A stretch of 64,000 bases of DNA from Xylanibacter rarus (GTDB lineage: Bacteria > Bacteroidota > Bacteroidia > Bacteroidales > Bacteroidaceae): NCBI RefSeq assembly GCF_001275135.1, contig NZ_LFQU01000009.1, positions 1-64,000 on the forward strand, given 5' to 3'. Positions 24,948 to 33,718 of this stretch are shown in pieces (positions within the stretch are counted from its first letter, which is position 1; each line of letters opens with the position of its first letter). The translations under genes and the position numbers were made by a program. The notes below the pieces were generated by a model. That model had not been told where the DNA came from, made no database searches, and saw only the letters and a program-made list of their open reading frames with translations.

Positions 24948-26693
24948 ATGCATAAGATGGGAGAATTAAAAGTGAAAACAGAAACAGGCGAACAGACAGA
25001 AAAGACAGAGAAGAAAGAAAAGCTGACATTGATGACGGCCATGGATAATATCGTAGAACTCTCTGAAGGTTCAAACCTGAGCGATGAGTTTTATGAGAAG
25101 GCAAAACGTTATATCAGTTATGTGTGCCGTAAATTGTCCGTGAACAAAGTACAAGCCGTGCTGCTGTCGCTGTTTGTAGACAACTGCTGGGACAGAGATG
25201 TCGAACTCCGAACTTTGGCAGAATATCTGAAATGCCGTATGGTAAGGATGATAAACTACAGCACTGAGATTGACGAGCTTTTAAAAAGAAAGATGATACG
25301 CATAAAAAACAGACGTGGTGAAACAACATACGCCATGGGGCCTGATGTGATAGATGCGTTTAAGCATAATGAGGCATTTGTGCCGGCTGAGCCCAAGCTT
25401 CTTACTTGCGATGAGTTGTTTTGTGAAATTTATAGTCTGTTTGAATCTCGTGTTTATGATTATTTGCCGTATGAAGAATTTATTTCAGAGTTGTTCAGTT
25501 TGCTTGAAACAAACAGAAATCTCGAGTTTGTAAAGCAGTTGCGTACCTATAAACTTATCTGTGACAATATAGTTAATGACGAAGGCATAATATTTGTTTT
25601 CTGGGCAAGTCGTTTGGTTTGTGACAACGATTACAACCTGGACACGCAAAGTTTTGGAGACTTATTCAAGAATAGGGCTATTGCAAATAAGCTGAAGGGT
25701 AAGCTCTCTCGAGGCGAAAGCATGCTGCAAAAGAACGGACTGATTCAATTCTGTAATGAAGACGGATTGGCCAATCACGAGAAATATAACCTGACGGTAA
25801 AGGCTAAACAGGAGTTTCTGTCAGAGCTGAACATGAATTTGAACACTACGACCAGATTCAAAGAACTGATAAAGCATGAAGACATAACGGAGTGCAAGAT
25901 GTACTATAACAAACGCGAAAGCCGTCAGGTCGAACAGCTGAAAGAGTTGCTCACCGAAGAAAGATACACCAAAGTGTGCAGCGAATTAAAGAGAGTAGGC
26001 ATGCGCTCTGGCTTTACGTGCTTGTTTTATGGCGCACCTGGAACGGGAAAGACAGAAACTGTTATGCAGCTGGCTAAGGCAACACACCGTGATGTGATAC
26101 AGGTGAATTATGCTGAACTGAAAAGTTGCTGGGTTGGCGAGAGCGAGAAGAATGTGAAAAACCTTTTTGACCGTTACCGCGCGTTGGTAAACTCCTCAGA
26201 TGTAACACCAATCCTGCTTTTTAATGAGGCCGACGCTCTGATTGGCATCAGGCAGAAAGGTGCCGACCGGGCTGTGGAAAAGATGGAGAACTCAATACAG
26301 AACATAATTCTTCAGGAGCTTGAACAGCTCGAGGGTATATTTATAGCCACGACGAATCTTACGGAGAATCTGGACAAAGCCTTTGAGCGCCGCTTCCTTT
26401 ATAAGATAGAGTTCGAAAAGCCGAGCATTGTGGCACGATGCGGCATCTGGAAGAGCATGATACCTATAATCAGTGACGAAGATATATGCTATCTGGCTTA
26501 TCATTATGATTTTAGCGGCGGGCAGATTGAGAACGTTGCGCGCAAGCAGGCCATCGACCTCATTCTCTATGGAAAAGAGAAAATGAGTCTGGAATATATA
26601 AAGGAGAAATGTGACGAGGAACTGATACACAAAAATCCGATGCCGAGAGTGGGATTCATTAGTGATGCAGAAATATCACGAAAGACATCGTAA
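24948..26693 (+). CDS. AAA+ ATPase with long N-terminal region
   Basis: A 581-aa protein. Residues 1-30 are highly charged and 55-130 look like a winged-helix-type region; 150-300 are unrecognised. The AAA+ module (about 340-560) has Walker A GAPGTGKT (362-369), pore-loop-like ELKSCWVGESEKNV, sensor 1 ATTN (467-470) and a paired Arg, FERRF (479-483), as arginine finger. The Walker B is ILLFNEAD (422-429), with Asn where the Mg-coordinating Asp is normal but the catalytic Glu kept. The core resembles FtsH/Cdc48-type AAA domains. It is followed 30 nt later by a WYL gene, a common arrangement in stress or phage-defence loci. Substrate unknown. ATG at 24957 is an alternative start. Confidence 0.75.
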   Translation: MHKMGELKVKTETGEQTEKTEKKEKLTLMTAMDNIVELSEGSNLSDEFYEKAKRYISYVCRKLSVNKVQAVLLSLFVDNCWDRDVELRTLAEYLKCRMVRMINYSTEIDELLKRKMIRIKNRRGETTYAMGPDVIDAFKHNEAFVPAEPKLLTCDELFCEIYSLFESRVYDYLPYEEFISELFSLLETNRNLEFVKQLRTYKLICDNIVNDEGIIFVFWASRLVCDNDYNLDTQSFGDLFKNRAIANKLKGKLSRGESMLQKNGLIQFCNEDGLANHEKYNLTVKAKQEFLSELNMNLNTTTRFKELIKHEDITECKMYYNKRESRQVEQLKELLTEERYTKVCSELKRVGMRSGFTCLFYGAPGTGKTETVMQLAKATHRDVIQVNYAELKSCWVGESEKNVKNLFDRYRALVNSSDVTPILLFNEADALIGIRQKGADRAVEKMENSIQNIILQELEQLEGIFIATTNLTENLDKAFERRFLYKIEFEKPSIVARCGIWKSMIPIISDEDICYLAYHYDFSGGQIENVARKQAIDLILYGKEKMSLEYIKEKCDEELIHKNPMPRVGFISDAEISRKTS

Positions 26694-26723
26694 TATAAAT
26701 TGACATTTAAATAAAAATAAAAT

Positions 26724-27635
26724 ATGACACAAGATCTTTTTGACAAATACATCTGGCTGGTTGATACCATCTACCGTGCCCGGAACATAACCTTCGAGGA
26801 GATAAACGAGCGGTGGCTGCGCTCGCAGCTAAGCGAAGGCGTAGACCTGCCTCTGCGCACGTTTCATAACTGGCGCAAAGCCATAGAGAAAGTGTTTGAC
26901 ATAAATATTGAATGCGACCGCCGGCACGGCTACTATTATTACATCGAGAATGCCGAGGACATGGAGCGTGGCGGCATACGCAACTGGCTGCTCAATACGT
27001 TTGCGGTGAACAATCTTATAAATGAGAGCCATCATCTGAAGCGGCGCATATTGTTTGAGGAAATACCGTCGGGCCGGGATTATCTTGCACCGGTGATAGA
27101 GGCTATGCGCGACAGCCTGAAGATAGAGATAAGTCATAAGGGATACTTTGACGGCGAGGCTAAGGTTTATACCATAAGTCCTTATTGCGTCAAAGTGTTC
27201 AGGCAGCGGTGGTATGTCGTGGGACTATGCGACGAGCGCAATGCCGTAAGGACATTCTCGCTCGACAGGATATTAAGGCTTGACACCACAGACAATAAGT
27301 TTACATATCCAAAGGACTTCGACCCTGAAGCATGGTTCTCAAGCTGTTTCGGAATAATAACCGAAGACATCAAGCCGGAACGGGTACGCATCAAGGTGTA
27401 CGGCCGTCAGCGTATGTATCTGCGTTCGCTTAGACTTCACTCTTCGCAGACCGAGACAGAAACATATTCAGACTATTCCGTATTTGAGTATTACATAAAG
27501 CCGACGTTCGATTTCCGTCAGGAACTGCTTTCACGCGGCGGGGCGGTCGAGGTGTTGTCGCCCGTATGGTTTCGCGACGAGATGGCTGACGAAGTGGCAG
27601 ACATGGCTGTGGCTTACGGGCTGATAAAAAAATAG
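26724..27635 (+). CDS. WYL-domain protein
   Basis: A 303-aa protein of the WYL family, whose members usually sense a ligand and control transcription, often next to defence genes. The N-terminal 80 residues are helical with a possible HTH (FHNWRKAIEKVFDINIECDR). The WYL domain spans about 130-200, with VKVFRQRWYVVGLCDERNAVR-type sequence in which the signature triad is Trp-Tyr-Val. The C-terminal WCX-like part ends PVWFRDEMADEVADM. It is immediately downstream of the AAA+ gene and followed by a strong terminator, so the two form a bicistronic unit. Confidence 0.85.
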   Translation: MTQDLFDKYIWLVDTIYRARNITFEEINERWLRSQLSEGVDLPLRTFHNWRKAIEKVFDINIECDRRHGYYYYIENAEDMERGGIRNWLLNTFAVNNLINESHHLKRRILFEEIPSGRDYLAPVIEAMRDSLKIEISHKGYFDGEAKVYTISPYCVKVFRQRWYVVGLCDERNAVRTFSLDRILRLDTTDNKFTYPKDFDPEAWFSSCFGIITEDIKPERVRIKVYGRQRMYLRSLRLHSSQTETETYSDYSVFEYYIKPTFDFRQELLSRGGAVEVLSPVWFRDEMADEVADMAVAYGLIKK

Positions 27636-27655
27636 CAGCATATTTATGAAAACAA

Positions 27656-27702
27656 AAGTATGAACGCGCATGGGGTTGTTGCAGCGTTCATACTTTCTTT
27701 TT
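27656..27702 (+). terminator. Terminator of the AAA+/WYL unit
   Basis: A perfect 13-bp stem (AAAGTATGAACGC and complement, 15-nt loop) is followed by CTTTTTA, 20 nt after the WYL stop. Confidence 0.85.
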
Positions 27703-27792
27703 ATATTCAAAATTAAAGCATTATTTAGGGTTTCCAGGTTTATATCATTTTAGGTCTTGGGGTTATATCATTTTAGATTTGGAATTTATTTT

Positions 27793-28230
27793 TTATAAGA
27801 AACCTACAATTTTGAACTTAAATGCTCCGTTAGAAGTAATTTTCTCGTAAACCACTCCGCCGAATGCATAGCCTATTCTGCCGTGCGGACGCTTAACCGT
27901 TACATAGCCGGTGGGCAGACTTGGCACAATCATTCCGATTGACGGCTTTACCACAACGTATGTGCCGCCCCTGTCGCAATAGTAACGTCCGTGTGAGTAG
28001 ATGTACGGCCTGTGGTTATGATGTATCACCACTCCAGGCGGGCGTCCGTGCGGCGGCGGAGCAGGGCGCTTTTTGTGATGATATTTTTTATGTGGCGGTG
28101 CCTTGTGGTGATGTTTCTTATGGTGTTTGGGCTGAGTTATATACGATGTCTCAGTCAGTGTAGAGGCTCCTGTTGTTGCGCATGTGAGCGTCAGAAGCAT
28201 TAGCAGCGATAATAGTCTGAATCTTCTCAT
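27793..28230 (-). CDS. Secreted His-rich protein (DUF6515-like)
   Basis: A 145-aa exported protein with signal peptide (1-22). Next comes a His/Lys/Pro-rich linker (about 34-68, with KHHKKHHHKAPPHKK) that could bind metal, then a small domain with YIYSHGRYYCDRGGTYVVVK and GMIVPSLPTGYVTV, reminiscent of DUF6515. Function unknown. The transcript should begin near 28325, giving a leader of about 95 nt. Its promoter lacks a -33 box and carries the TAGGGA direct repeats shared with the gene at 45554-46507, which is also basic, secreted and His-containing. Confidence 0.65.
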   Translation of the reverse strand: MRRFRLLSLLMLLTLTCATTGASTLTETSYITQPKHHKKHHHKAPPHKKYHHKKRPAPPPHGRPPGVVIHHNHRPYIYSHGRYYCDRGGTYVVVKPSIGMIVPSLPTGYVTVKRPHGRIGYAFGGVVYEKITSNGAFKFKIVGFL

Positions 28231-28330
28231 AGCGTAGTCTCCTTTTATTTTGTTGTTATTATTTCTTTTTTGCCGGTCTAAGCCTCTGTCTCCAGTATGC
28301 TCAGGTATTGGTTTTAATTATTTTTCTGTT

Positions 28331-28437
28331 GCAAAGATAGGCATTAAATATCTGCCGGCAGAATTGTTTTCCCTACAAGTGGTTAGGGATTTCCCTAAGT
28401 TTGATATGGATTTAGGTATTTTGTGTGCATTTCCCTA
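28331..28437 (-). promoter_or_regulatory. Activator-type promoter with TAGGGA direct repeats (site A)
   Basis: On the minus strand a consensus -7 box TATCTTTG (28332-28339) has no TTTG at the -33 place. TAGGGAAAA begins 36 bp upstream (28375) and TAGGGAAAT begins 22 bp further (28397); a third TAGGGAAAT begins at 28437. The central site is also a near-palindrome TTAGGGAAATCCCTAA. Two-turn spacing of direct repeats is the usual geometry for LytTR-type regulators, but the regulator is not identified. Confidence 0.6.
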
Positions 28438-28440
28438 TGA

Positions 28441-28844
28441 CAGTGTTTTGTCCGTTATATAGAGCAAAATGTTATTTGATTTATGTCCGGATTTTACGGC
28501 AAAATAGAAATACATTGGATGTAAAACGCATTTCTCTGATAAAGAATATTTACAAAGTAAGAAAAAACGTATGCTTTTTCATCGTAAACGATATGGTTCT
28601 GACTCGAAAGTGGCCGCTTTTTGAGTGCCAAAACGGTTGTTTTTAACTCTGTTTTATGGGCTTTTTGGGGCGTTGTTTATCAAATTTTATTGCACACAAT
28701 GCTGTAGATTCTCTGTAAAATGCTGTTGACAGTGCAGTTGCGTTTGCACACTTATTTCAGCGTATTTGCGGACAAAATATTTTATTTTTAAAATAACTCA
28801 GTTATGGAGCGTCTGCGGTTTTCAGATAGTAAGGGTATATAAAG
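28441..28844. other. Intergenic stretch without recognisable gene
   Basis: The region between the His-rich gene's control region and the bidirectional terminator is without a convincing gene; a 73-codon open frame at 28425-28646 overlaps the control region and shows no family resemblance. Confidence 0.45.
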
Positions 28845-28885
28845 AAATTGCAGCAAAGTGAAAATCCTTCTTTGCTGCAATTTTT
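28845..28885. terminator. Terminator of the AspT-family gene
   Basis: A perfect 12-bp stem (ATTGCAGCAAAG and complement, 28847-28881) has T-rich flanks on both strands. It should serve the leftward antiporter gene ending at 28949. Confidence 0.7.
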
Positions 28886-28948
28886 ATGTTAGTAGCGGTG
28901 CATGTCATTGCGCCTGCATACTGCTTTTACCATATTTATTGGTTTGTC

Positions 28949-30610
28949 CTATACAAGGAACATCACCAGCACTTGGGCTATGACCACACGGACAAACATG
29001 CCCAGCGGATAAACCGACGTATAGCTGATAGATGCAGAGTCGCCTTTCAGCGTGTCGTTGGCATAGCTTAGGGCCATCGGGTTGGCCATAGAGCCGCATA
29101 GGATGCCGCATATAGTGCCGAAGTCATATTTGCGTGTAAGCAGGGCGGCTGCTCCTATTATCAGCACCGGTACCACAGTCAGTGCGAAGCCTATGCCTAT
29201 CCACAGCAGACCTTCGGGGCGCACCACGGTTTCGAAGAACTGATAGCCGGCTTCAAGGCCGAGGCAGGCAAGATAGAGCGACAGGCCCAGCTTGCGCAGC
29301 ATGAGCGATGCCGACGGCGTGGTGTAGCTTATGAAGTGGGCACGAGAGCCGAGCGAGCCTACCAGTATGCCCATGATGATTGGGCCTCCGGCTATGCCGA
29401 GTCTTACGGGGGCGCTCATGCCGGGCAGGCTGAGCGGTATGGTGCCGAGAGCCAGACCGAGCATTATGCCCAGGAATATGGCCGCAAGATTGGGCTCGTT
29501 GAGCGTCTGTACGGCGTTGCCCAAAAATCCTTCCACGTGGTTTATGTCCTCAGGTGCGCCAACAACTGTTACGCGGTCGCCATACTGCAGCCTGATGTCG
29601 TCGGTGGCCAGCAGCTTTATGTCGCCTCTCTGTATGCGGCTGACGTTCACTCCGTAAGTGTCGCGCAGGTGCAGCTGTCCGAGGTGCTTGCCGTTGAGCA
29701 CACGGCGTGACAGCACTATGACGCGGCTTTCCACCTGGGCGTCTATGGCATTCCAGTCTATTTTCTTTTTGTTCCAGTCGGTTTCAATCTTCTTTCCCAG
29801 CAGAATCTCTATCGACGGAATCTCGTCGGCCATGGTGACCACCAGCACATTGTCGTTGATGTGCAGTTGGGTGTTGGCCAGCGGCATTATCACCTCGCCG
29901 TTGCGCCAGATGCGTGAAATGATAAACTTGATATGCGATTTCTGCGATATTTGTGAAAGCGTTTTGCCTTCTAGGGCCGGATTGATAACGACAAACTGCG
30001 CCACGTATGTGTTGTCTTCCTCCATGGATATGCGCGGCTCAAGGTCGGCCGGCTTAACCAGCAGCTTTCTGATCAGTATCATTGCCAATATTACGCCCAC
30101 TACGCCAAGCGGATAAGTAACGGCGCATCCCAGGGCAGCCCCTCCGCTAGGTTGTCCTGCAGCCTCGAGTGCCTGTTGTGCAGCTCCGAGTGCGGGCGTG
30201 TTGGTTGTCGCTCCGCACAGTATGCCTACCATGTCGGGCAGGCTGACGGGCAGGACAAGGCAGAGGCCGAGGGCCATGACGGTGCCTATGACTATGACGC
30301 CAAGGCTCCACAGGTTGGCGGCTATGCCCTCGTGGCGCAGCAGTCCGAAGAAGTTGGGGCCTACGTAGAGTCCAAGTGTATAAACAAACACGGTAAGTCC
30401 GAATGTCTCGGCAAAGTCGAGCATGCTCTTGTCGGCGCTGAGCTGGAAGTGTCCGGCCACGATGCCTACGAAAAATACAAAGGCAACGCCGAGTGATATG
30501 CCTTTGACGTGGAGCTTGCCCAATGCTAGTCCGGCCGCTATGATTAGCGACAGCAGTACCATTGTCTGCAGGGCAGAGTGTGTGGTGAAAAGTCCGTTAA
30601 TCCATTCCAT
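28949..30610 (-). CDS. AspT/YidE-family antiporter with TrkA-C domains
   Basis: An inner-membrane secondary transporter of 553 aa. The start at 30610 gives MEWINGLFTTHSALQTM, dropping a 20-codon upstream extension. Two blocks of about five helices (about 10-180 and 370-553) flank a cytosolic middle with two TrkA-C/RCK_C-like domains (about 200-285 and 290-365). This is the layout of the AspT-YidE-YbjL duplication family, which includes aspartate:alanine and succinate exchangers. GXXXG-rich helices such as LGIMLGLALGTIPLSLPG are evident. The substrate cannot be read from sequence. It lies 131 nt downstream of the symporter gene's end, and both face left. Confidence 0.85.
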   Translation of the reverse strand: MEWINGLFTTHSALQTMVLLSLIIAAGLALGKLHVKGISLGVAFVFFVGIVAGHFQLSADKSMLDFAETFGLTVFVYTLGLYVGPNFFGLLRHEGIAANLWSLGVIVIGTVMALGLCLVLPVSLPDMVGILCGATTNTPALGAAQQALEAAGQPSGGAALGCAVTYPLGVVGVILAMILIRKLLVKPADLEPRISMEEDNTYVAQFVVINPALEGKTLSQISQKSHIKFIISRIWRNGEVIMPLANTQLHINDNVLVVTMADEIPSIEILLGKKIETDWNKKKIDWNAIDAQVESRVIVLSRRVLNGKHLGQLHLRDTYGVNVSRIQRGDIKLLATDDIRLQYGDRVTVVGAPEDINHVEGFLGNAVQTLNEPNLAAIFLGIMLGLALGTIPLSLPGMSAPVRLGIAGGPIIMGILVGSLGSRAHFISYTTPSASLMLRKLGLSLYLACLGLEAGYQFFETVVRPEGLLWIGIGFALTVVPVLIIGAAALLTRKYDFGTICGILCGSMANPMALSYANDTLKGDSASISYTSVYPLGMFVRVVIAQVLVMFLV

Positions 30611-30740
30611 GATATTACCTGGAAAAATTTTTACCTTAAAACTGATTTGCGGTGCAAAAATACAAAACAAATTTAATAAGCAGGCGCATAATCATGATAA
30701 AAAGATGTTTCGTGCCTGCAGATTGTTCTTTTATGTCTTT

Positions 30741-32186
30741 TTATCTTATGTCTTTGCCTGCATTCTGATTTTTGCCGATTCCGCTTATCCATAGTCCGCA
30801 GAAGGTTATGAGCCCGTTGAGAAGCAGCAGTTCGTAGCCGAATTTATATCCCGTAGCAGCCGGCACGATGTAGTTGGCGGCAAGACATATCAGAGGTGAT
30901 GCCACGGCGATATACGGCGCGGCTGTGTCGCTCGCCTTTCTTTTGGTGAGCAGACCGAAGGCAAACAGACCGAGCAGAGGGCCGTAGGTGTAGGAGCAGA
31001 GGATGAATATGGCGTCGATCACGCTTGTTGAGTTTATCATCCTGAACAGTAGTATGAACACTGCAAATATCACAGCTATGGCCACATGCACGCGGCGGCG
31101 CAGGCCAACGTCGGCCGGACGCTCCTTAATGTCGACGCAATAGCTCGTGGTGAGAGCCGTAAGCGACGAGTCGACAGTGCTGGCTGAAGCTGCCACAATG
31201 CCAATGATGAACAGCACCACCACGGCTGAACCCAGCTCGCCCGTGGCGGCAAACATGGGCAGCAGTTCGTCGGGACTGTCGGGCAGGGCCATGCCTTTGC
31301 GCCCGGCAAGCATCATGAGCAGAATGCCGAGAGAGAGAAACAGCAGATTGACGGGCACGAACGCAAAGCCGTAAGTGCACATGTCCTTGCGTGCCTCGGC
31401 AAGAGTCTTGCACGTAAGGTTCTTCTGCATCATGTTCTGGTTAAGTCCTGTCATGACAATCACGATGAAAGCTCCGCTGACAAGCTGTTTCCAGAAGTTT
31501 TGCGTGCTCATCCAGTCGTCAAACACAAACATGCGGCTGTGGCTGTCGGCAACAACAGCCTTTGCTGCTTCGCCTAAGTTCATGTCGAGCTCTCCGGCCA
31601 CCTTTATTATTATCAGCACCAGCGCACCTAGCATGCATGCCGTCTGCACAGTGTCGGTCCATACCAGAGTCTTTATTCCGCCCTTGTGAGTATAGAGCCA
31701 TATAAGGAACATCAGCACGGGCACAGTTACGGCAAAGGGCACATTATAGGCATCGAGCACAAAGCGCTGCAGGATGATGCACACGACGTAGAATTTCACT
31801 GCCACGGCCGTTAGGTCAGACAGAATGAAAAATGCGGCTCCCGTCTTGTACGACCGCGTCCCGAGGCGTTCGCGCAGGTACGAATATATTGTGGTAAGAT
31901 TTAGTCTGTAGTATACAGGCAGCAGGATGAAGGCTATGGCAAAATATCCCAGTATGAATCCGATGCACGTCTGCATGTAGGTCATGTCCATGTGCATCGC
32001 CATGCCCGGCACAGAAACGAAACTGGCACCGGACACCGATGCGCCAATCATGCCGAAGGCAACCATGTACCATGGCGATTTGCGGTTGGCGCGATAGAAT
32101 GTTTCATTGTCGGCCTTGCGTGATGTTAGCCGGCTTATGCCGAAGAGGACGGCAAAATAAATCAAGACAGTAATCAGAATAAGCAT
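30741..32186 (-). CDS. Sodium:solute symporter (SSS family)
   Basis: An inner-membrane Na+-coupled importer of 481 aa with about 13 hydrophobic segments. The start at 32186 gives MLILITVLIYFAVLFGISRL; the in-frame ATG at 32219 lies upstream of the -7 box TACCTTTG (32191-32198) and is therefore unlikely. Family features are FYRANRKSPWYMVAFGMIGASVSGASFV-type first helices (shown here in part), TVWTDTVQ-like KTLVWTDTVQTACML and ASASTVDSSLTALTTSY. The solute may be a sugar acid, sialic acid or amino acid. The mRNA is probably leaderless. Confidence 0.85.
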   Translation of the reverse strand: MLILITVLIYFAVLFGISRLTSRKADNETFYRANRKSPWYMVAFGMIGASVSGASFVSVPGMAMHMDMTYMQTCIGFILGYFAIAFILLPVYYRLNLTTIYSYLRERLGTRSYKTGAAFFILSDLTAVAVKFYVVCIILQRFVLDAYNVPFAVTVPVLMFLIWLYTHKGGIKTLVWTDTVQTACMLGALVLIIIKVAGELDMNLGEAAKAVVADSHSRMFVFDDWMSTQNFWKQLVSGAFIVIVMTGLNQNMMQKNLTCKTLAEARKDMCTYGFAFVPVNLLFLSLGILLMMLAGRKGMALPDSPDELLPMFAATGELGSAVVVLFIIGIVAASASTVDSSLTALTTSYCVDIKERPADVGLRRRVHVAIAVIFAVFILLFRMINSTSVIDAIFILCSYTYGPLLGLFAFGLLTKRKASDTAAPYIAVASPLICLAANYIVPAATGYKFGYELLLLNGLITFCGLWISGIGKNQNAGKDIR

Positions 32187-32190
32187 GATG

Positions 32191-32198
32191 CAAAGGTA
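32191..32198 (-). promoter_or_regulatory. -7 box of the symporter gene
   Basis: TACCTTTG on the minus strand ends 4 nt before the ATG, so transcription should start at or next to the start codon. Confidence 0.5.
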
Positions 32199-32444
32199 GT
32201 GTTTTTTTGTAAACAACAAAGATACTTCAGTGTTTTATTTGTAACCGGCAGAGCTTGTTCGCAGTTAATTTTGTCACAAAAATCCGTTTATCGGCCTTTT
32301 TTGCCGTTATATAATAAGGTATGGAATCATATTGTAAGTTTTTTGAATAAATTATTTGAAATTTTCTTGTTTTTTATAAAGAAAAATATTAAATTTGTCG
32401 TCGTAAGATGTTGAGAGTAACAAACGGAAATATAAATTGAGATA

Positions 32445-32936
32445 TAAAGGGGCATAAGAGGTCTATTCTGCAGGAAAAGGAGATGCCACACATGGTGGTA
32501 TAATATCTAGATAGACGTGGTTGGCAAACCGCTGCAGCCTCTTAATCTGGCAACAAAAGAGCCATTGAAAAACTTTTCTCGTGTTCTGTGAATAGTGTTG
32601 CAGATAGAAGTTTGACAATAAGCATGCATGGATGGACATCCCCGACGAGGTGCTCGATATGCGTAAATATTAACGTTCAGCACCACTTGAGGATATGCGC
32701 TTGAAAAGGCGCTCGATATTCGGCTCCTGATATCTGCCACGCCATGGCGGCAAACATACGTGAGGCAGCTAAGTGCAGATAGAGGAGAACAGAAGGTGAT
32801 ATTGCTTAATCTAAGCGGCCACGGCCTAATAGACATGACTGCTTATGATCAGTATCTCAACGGAGACCTGATTAACTGTTCGTTGTCCGATGACGATATT
32901 AAGAAAAACATAAATGCTCTTGATTCCATAGGCTGA
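32445..32936 (+). pseudogene. trpB: Decayed, internally deleted trpB (tryptophan synthase beta, TrpB2 type)
   Basis: Successive frames spell TrpB2 pieces in order. The N-terminal pieces are ILQEKEMPHM, then WYNI, stop, IDVVGKPLQPLNLATKEPL, stop, then MDIPDEVLDMRKY, stop, and YALEKALD. The sequence then jumps to the C-terminal part HAMAANIREAAKC, stop, and after a frameshift KVILLNLSGHGLIDMTAYDQ to the end SDDDIKKNINALDSIG. About two thirds of the gene, including the PLP lysine region, is missing. At least three stops and two shifts make it clearly non-functional. Confidence 0.8.
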
Positions 32937-33314
32937 AATGCTTAAATATTGTCCGGTCATGCGGATTGATGAAAATGACTTGATGATTATTTATAATATG
33001 GTTGATGGAATATAGAGACAAAGTTGATGGATGTTGAAATTTAGGTTGATATAAATTATTGGGAATAAGTTGTGTATAGCCGAATCTTGCAGTGATGCAA
33101 GCGGCACAGTGTCTTTATATTCAGTTGTAGTAAGGAGGGACTTGCATAAAAAACATTTATGGCGAGACGGGTGCTGATAAACAAAACACGGATTTACCAT
33201 ACAATGTAATTTTACTCATAGTCACAATTATGCAGTTGTTAGTCATTATGTTTTTTTGCATACTCTCTTTACAATGATAATAAATGGAAAATGATTGATT
33301 TTCAGATGTAACAC
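32937..33314. other. Spacer after the trpB remnant
   Basis: No gene is recognised. Open frames on either strand are short and without family character. It ends at a strong hairpin (33315-33350). Confidence 0.4.
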
Positions 33315-33350
33315 TCGGCTCAAATCCAATTCTGATTTGAGCCGATTTTT
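33315..33350 (+). terminator. Strong orphan terminator
   Basis: A 12-bp stem (TCGGCTCAAATC and complement, 7-nt loop) is followed by five T and GTTTT. No intact plus-strand gene lies upstream, so it may once have ended the trpB transcript or may end an unrecognised small RNA. Confidence 0.8.
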
Positions 33351-33647
33351 GTTTTATAGAATCTGTATCAGCCGCGATAATGCTGCAACTATATTTGAAT
33401 TTGCTCTTAAATTGGCAGGATGTTTCTTGTCTGTATATATTGTTCTGTTTGACAATAAGTAATGACGGAATAAAAATAGATATTGATGATAATATCATTA
33501 AGGATACATTGGTAGGATAAACTTGCAGAATCGTAAATATCTAATGAATTTATTTGCTATTGTGTCTATTTTAGGTCTTTAAGGCGATATCCACGTTTGT
33601 ATTTTCATGCTATATCTAAGCCGAGTCAGTCTTGACATGATAAATGT

Positions 33648-33695
33648 GAAGAGCCATATCAATCTCTGCATTTTGGGGTGATGATATGGCTCTTC
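33648..33695 (-). terminator. Hairpin after the nuclease gene
   Basis: A perfect 13-bp stem (GAAGAGCCATATC and complement) with a 22-nt loop lies 24 nt after the stop codon of the leftward nuclease gene. The T-tract is weak. Confidence 0.55.
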
Positions 33696-33718
33696 AGATA
33701 TTTAAATGATGTAATCGG

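Noticed and set aside
32507-32836. 109-codon minus-strand frame
   Set aside because: It is the antisense of the trpB remnant, which has clear homology on the plus strand.
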